A model generated the notes under the pieces. The model saw only the letters and a program-made list of their open reading frames with translations, was not told the DNA's origin and did no database searches. DNA of 64,000 bases, from NCBI RefSeq assembly GCF_000276665.1, contig NW_004955425.1, positions 21,504,808 to 21,568,807 of the forward strand. The letters run 5' to 3'. Shown here piece by piece: positions 63,610 through 64,000 of the stretch (position 1 is its first letter; every line of letters starts with the position of its first letter). Made by a program: the position numbers and the translations under genes. This stretch comes from Chinchilla lanigera (taxonomy: Eukaryota > Chordata > Mammalia > Rodentia > Chinchillidae).

Positions 63610-64000
63610 TGTTAAATGAACAGTCCAAAAAAATGACTAGTGAACAAAACTGAAAGCAAAAGTAACCAGTAGGAAGAAAAAAAAAAAACATAAAAAGATA
63701 ATGTTGAAGAAATTTATTAAGAAAAAAAAGGAAATTTATTAGAAAGATCAAAAAGGAAAAACTGGTAGGGTAGGAGGGAGGTACATAAACAGAGAAAATA
63801 AGAATACAGAAGCAAACAATGTGGCCCAACTTCCAGCATTATACCAAAGGTCCAGAAAGAACAGAGTAATACAAAGAAAATTACCAAACAAATAGAACAA
63901 GAAAATGTCCAAGACTAAAAGACACAAATCCCTAGATTGAAAAGACTCAATGACTACAAAGCATGGTAAAAAAAAAAATTTTATCAAGAAACTGTATATT
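63610..64000 (+). mobile_element. Old L1/HAL1-like ORF1-region fragment
   Basis: 'ttagaaagatcaaaaaggaa', 'agaacagagtaatacaaaga' and 'agactaaaagacacaaatcc' resemble old L1 or HAL1 ORF1 coding text. No intact frame; continues past the window. Confidence 0.5.

Larger units (their letters stand above)
61842..64000 (-). other. TENT2 5' UTR intron (continues beyond window)
   Basis: No CpG island or promoter-like sequence appears up to 64000, so the transcription start must lie further out. Filled mostly with SINEs; 63310-63590 has nothing recognisable. Confidence 0.7.

Noticed and set aside
1..64000. CRISPR array, operon, integron or prophage
   Set aside because: Spliced genes, SINEs and LINEs show a mammalian nuclear genome; no spaced identical repeats or bacterial gene structure were seen.

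Overview
This is a piece of a mammalian nuclear genome, almost certainly from a rodent outside the mouse/rat family. The evidence is the mix of 7SL-derived B1 units, dimeric B1+ID (B1-dID type) SINEs, a young tRNA-derived ID family, broken LINE-1s and old MIR, L2 and MaLR remnants. Dimeric B1-dID elements are known from squirrels, dormice, beavers and caviomorph-type rodents. The ID consensus here matches neither the rat BC1 type nor the squirrel type as I remember them; a beaver-like (Castoridae) source is my best but unverified guess.

Both recognisable genes lie on the minus strand. TENT2 (PAPD4/GLD2), a non-canonical poly(A) polymerase, has its whole coding sequence here: 14 coding exons run from the ATG at 61803 down to the stop at 15544. 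The spliced CDS is 1455 nt, 484 codons plus stop, with every junction in frame and all introns GT-AG. The catalytic aspartates (D213, D215, D279) are present. The first coding exon carries a 5' UTR piece and an overlapping upstream ORF; the promoter must lie beyond 64000. The 3' UTR runs down from 15543 through a repeat-free stretch to candidate poly(A) signals near 14230 and 13737.

About 1.5-2 kb further downstream, a dense CpG island (about 11900-12660) holds the acidic first coding exon of CMYA5 (myospryn), ATG at 12305 and splice donor at 12195/12196. Everything below 12196 is CMYA5 intron 1, consistent with the TENT2-CMYA5 gene order of human 5q14. No later CMYA5 exon is visible.

The rest is interspersed repeats: a minus-strand L1 5' end at 1-2160 with ~70-bp tandem units in its 5' UTR; L2 and MIR around 8.7-9.4 kb; a 2-kb L1 3' portion at 34.6-36.7 kb; an L1 at 56.1-57.6 kb invaded by at least four ID elements; MaLR-type LTRs near 59.0-59.4 and 60.4-61.1 kb; and about eight young ID copies, all in TENT2 introns. 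The most unusual object is at 46068-46827. An endogenous-retrovirus protease fragment is joined to three tandem copies of an L1 3'-end unit and an A-rich tail, all between 16-bp target-site duplications, so it looks like one SVA-like composite retroposon. A plain L1 insertion carrying one copy of the same unit lies 3.6 kb away, with perfect 14-bp duplications.
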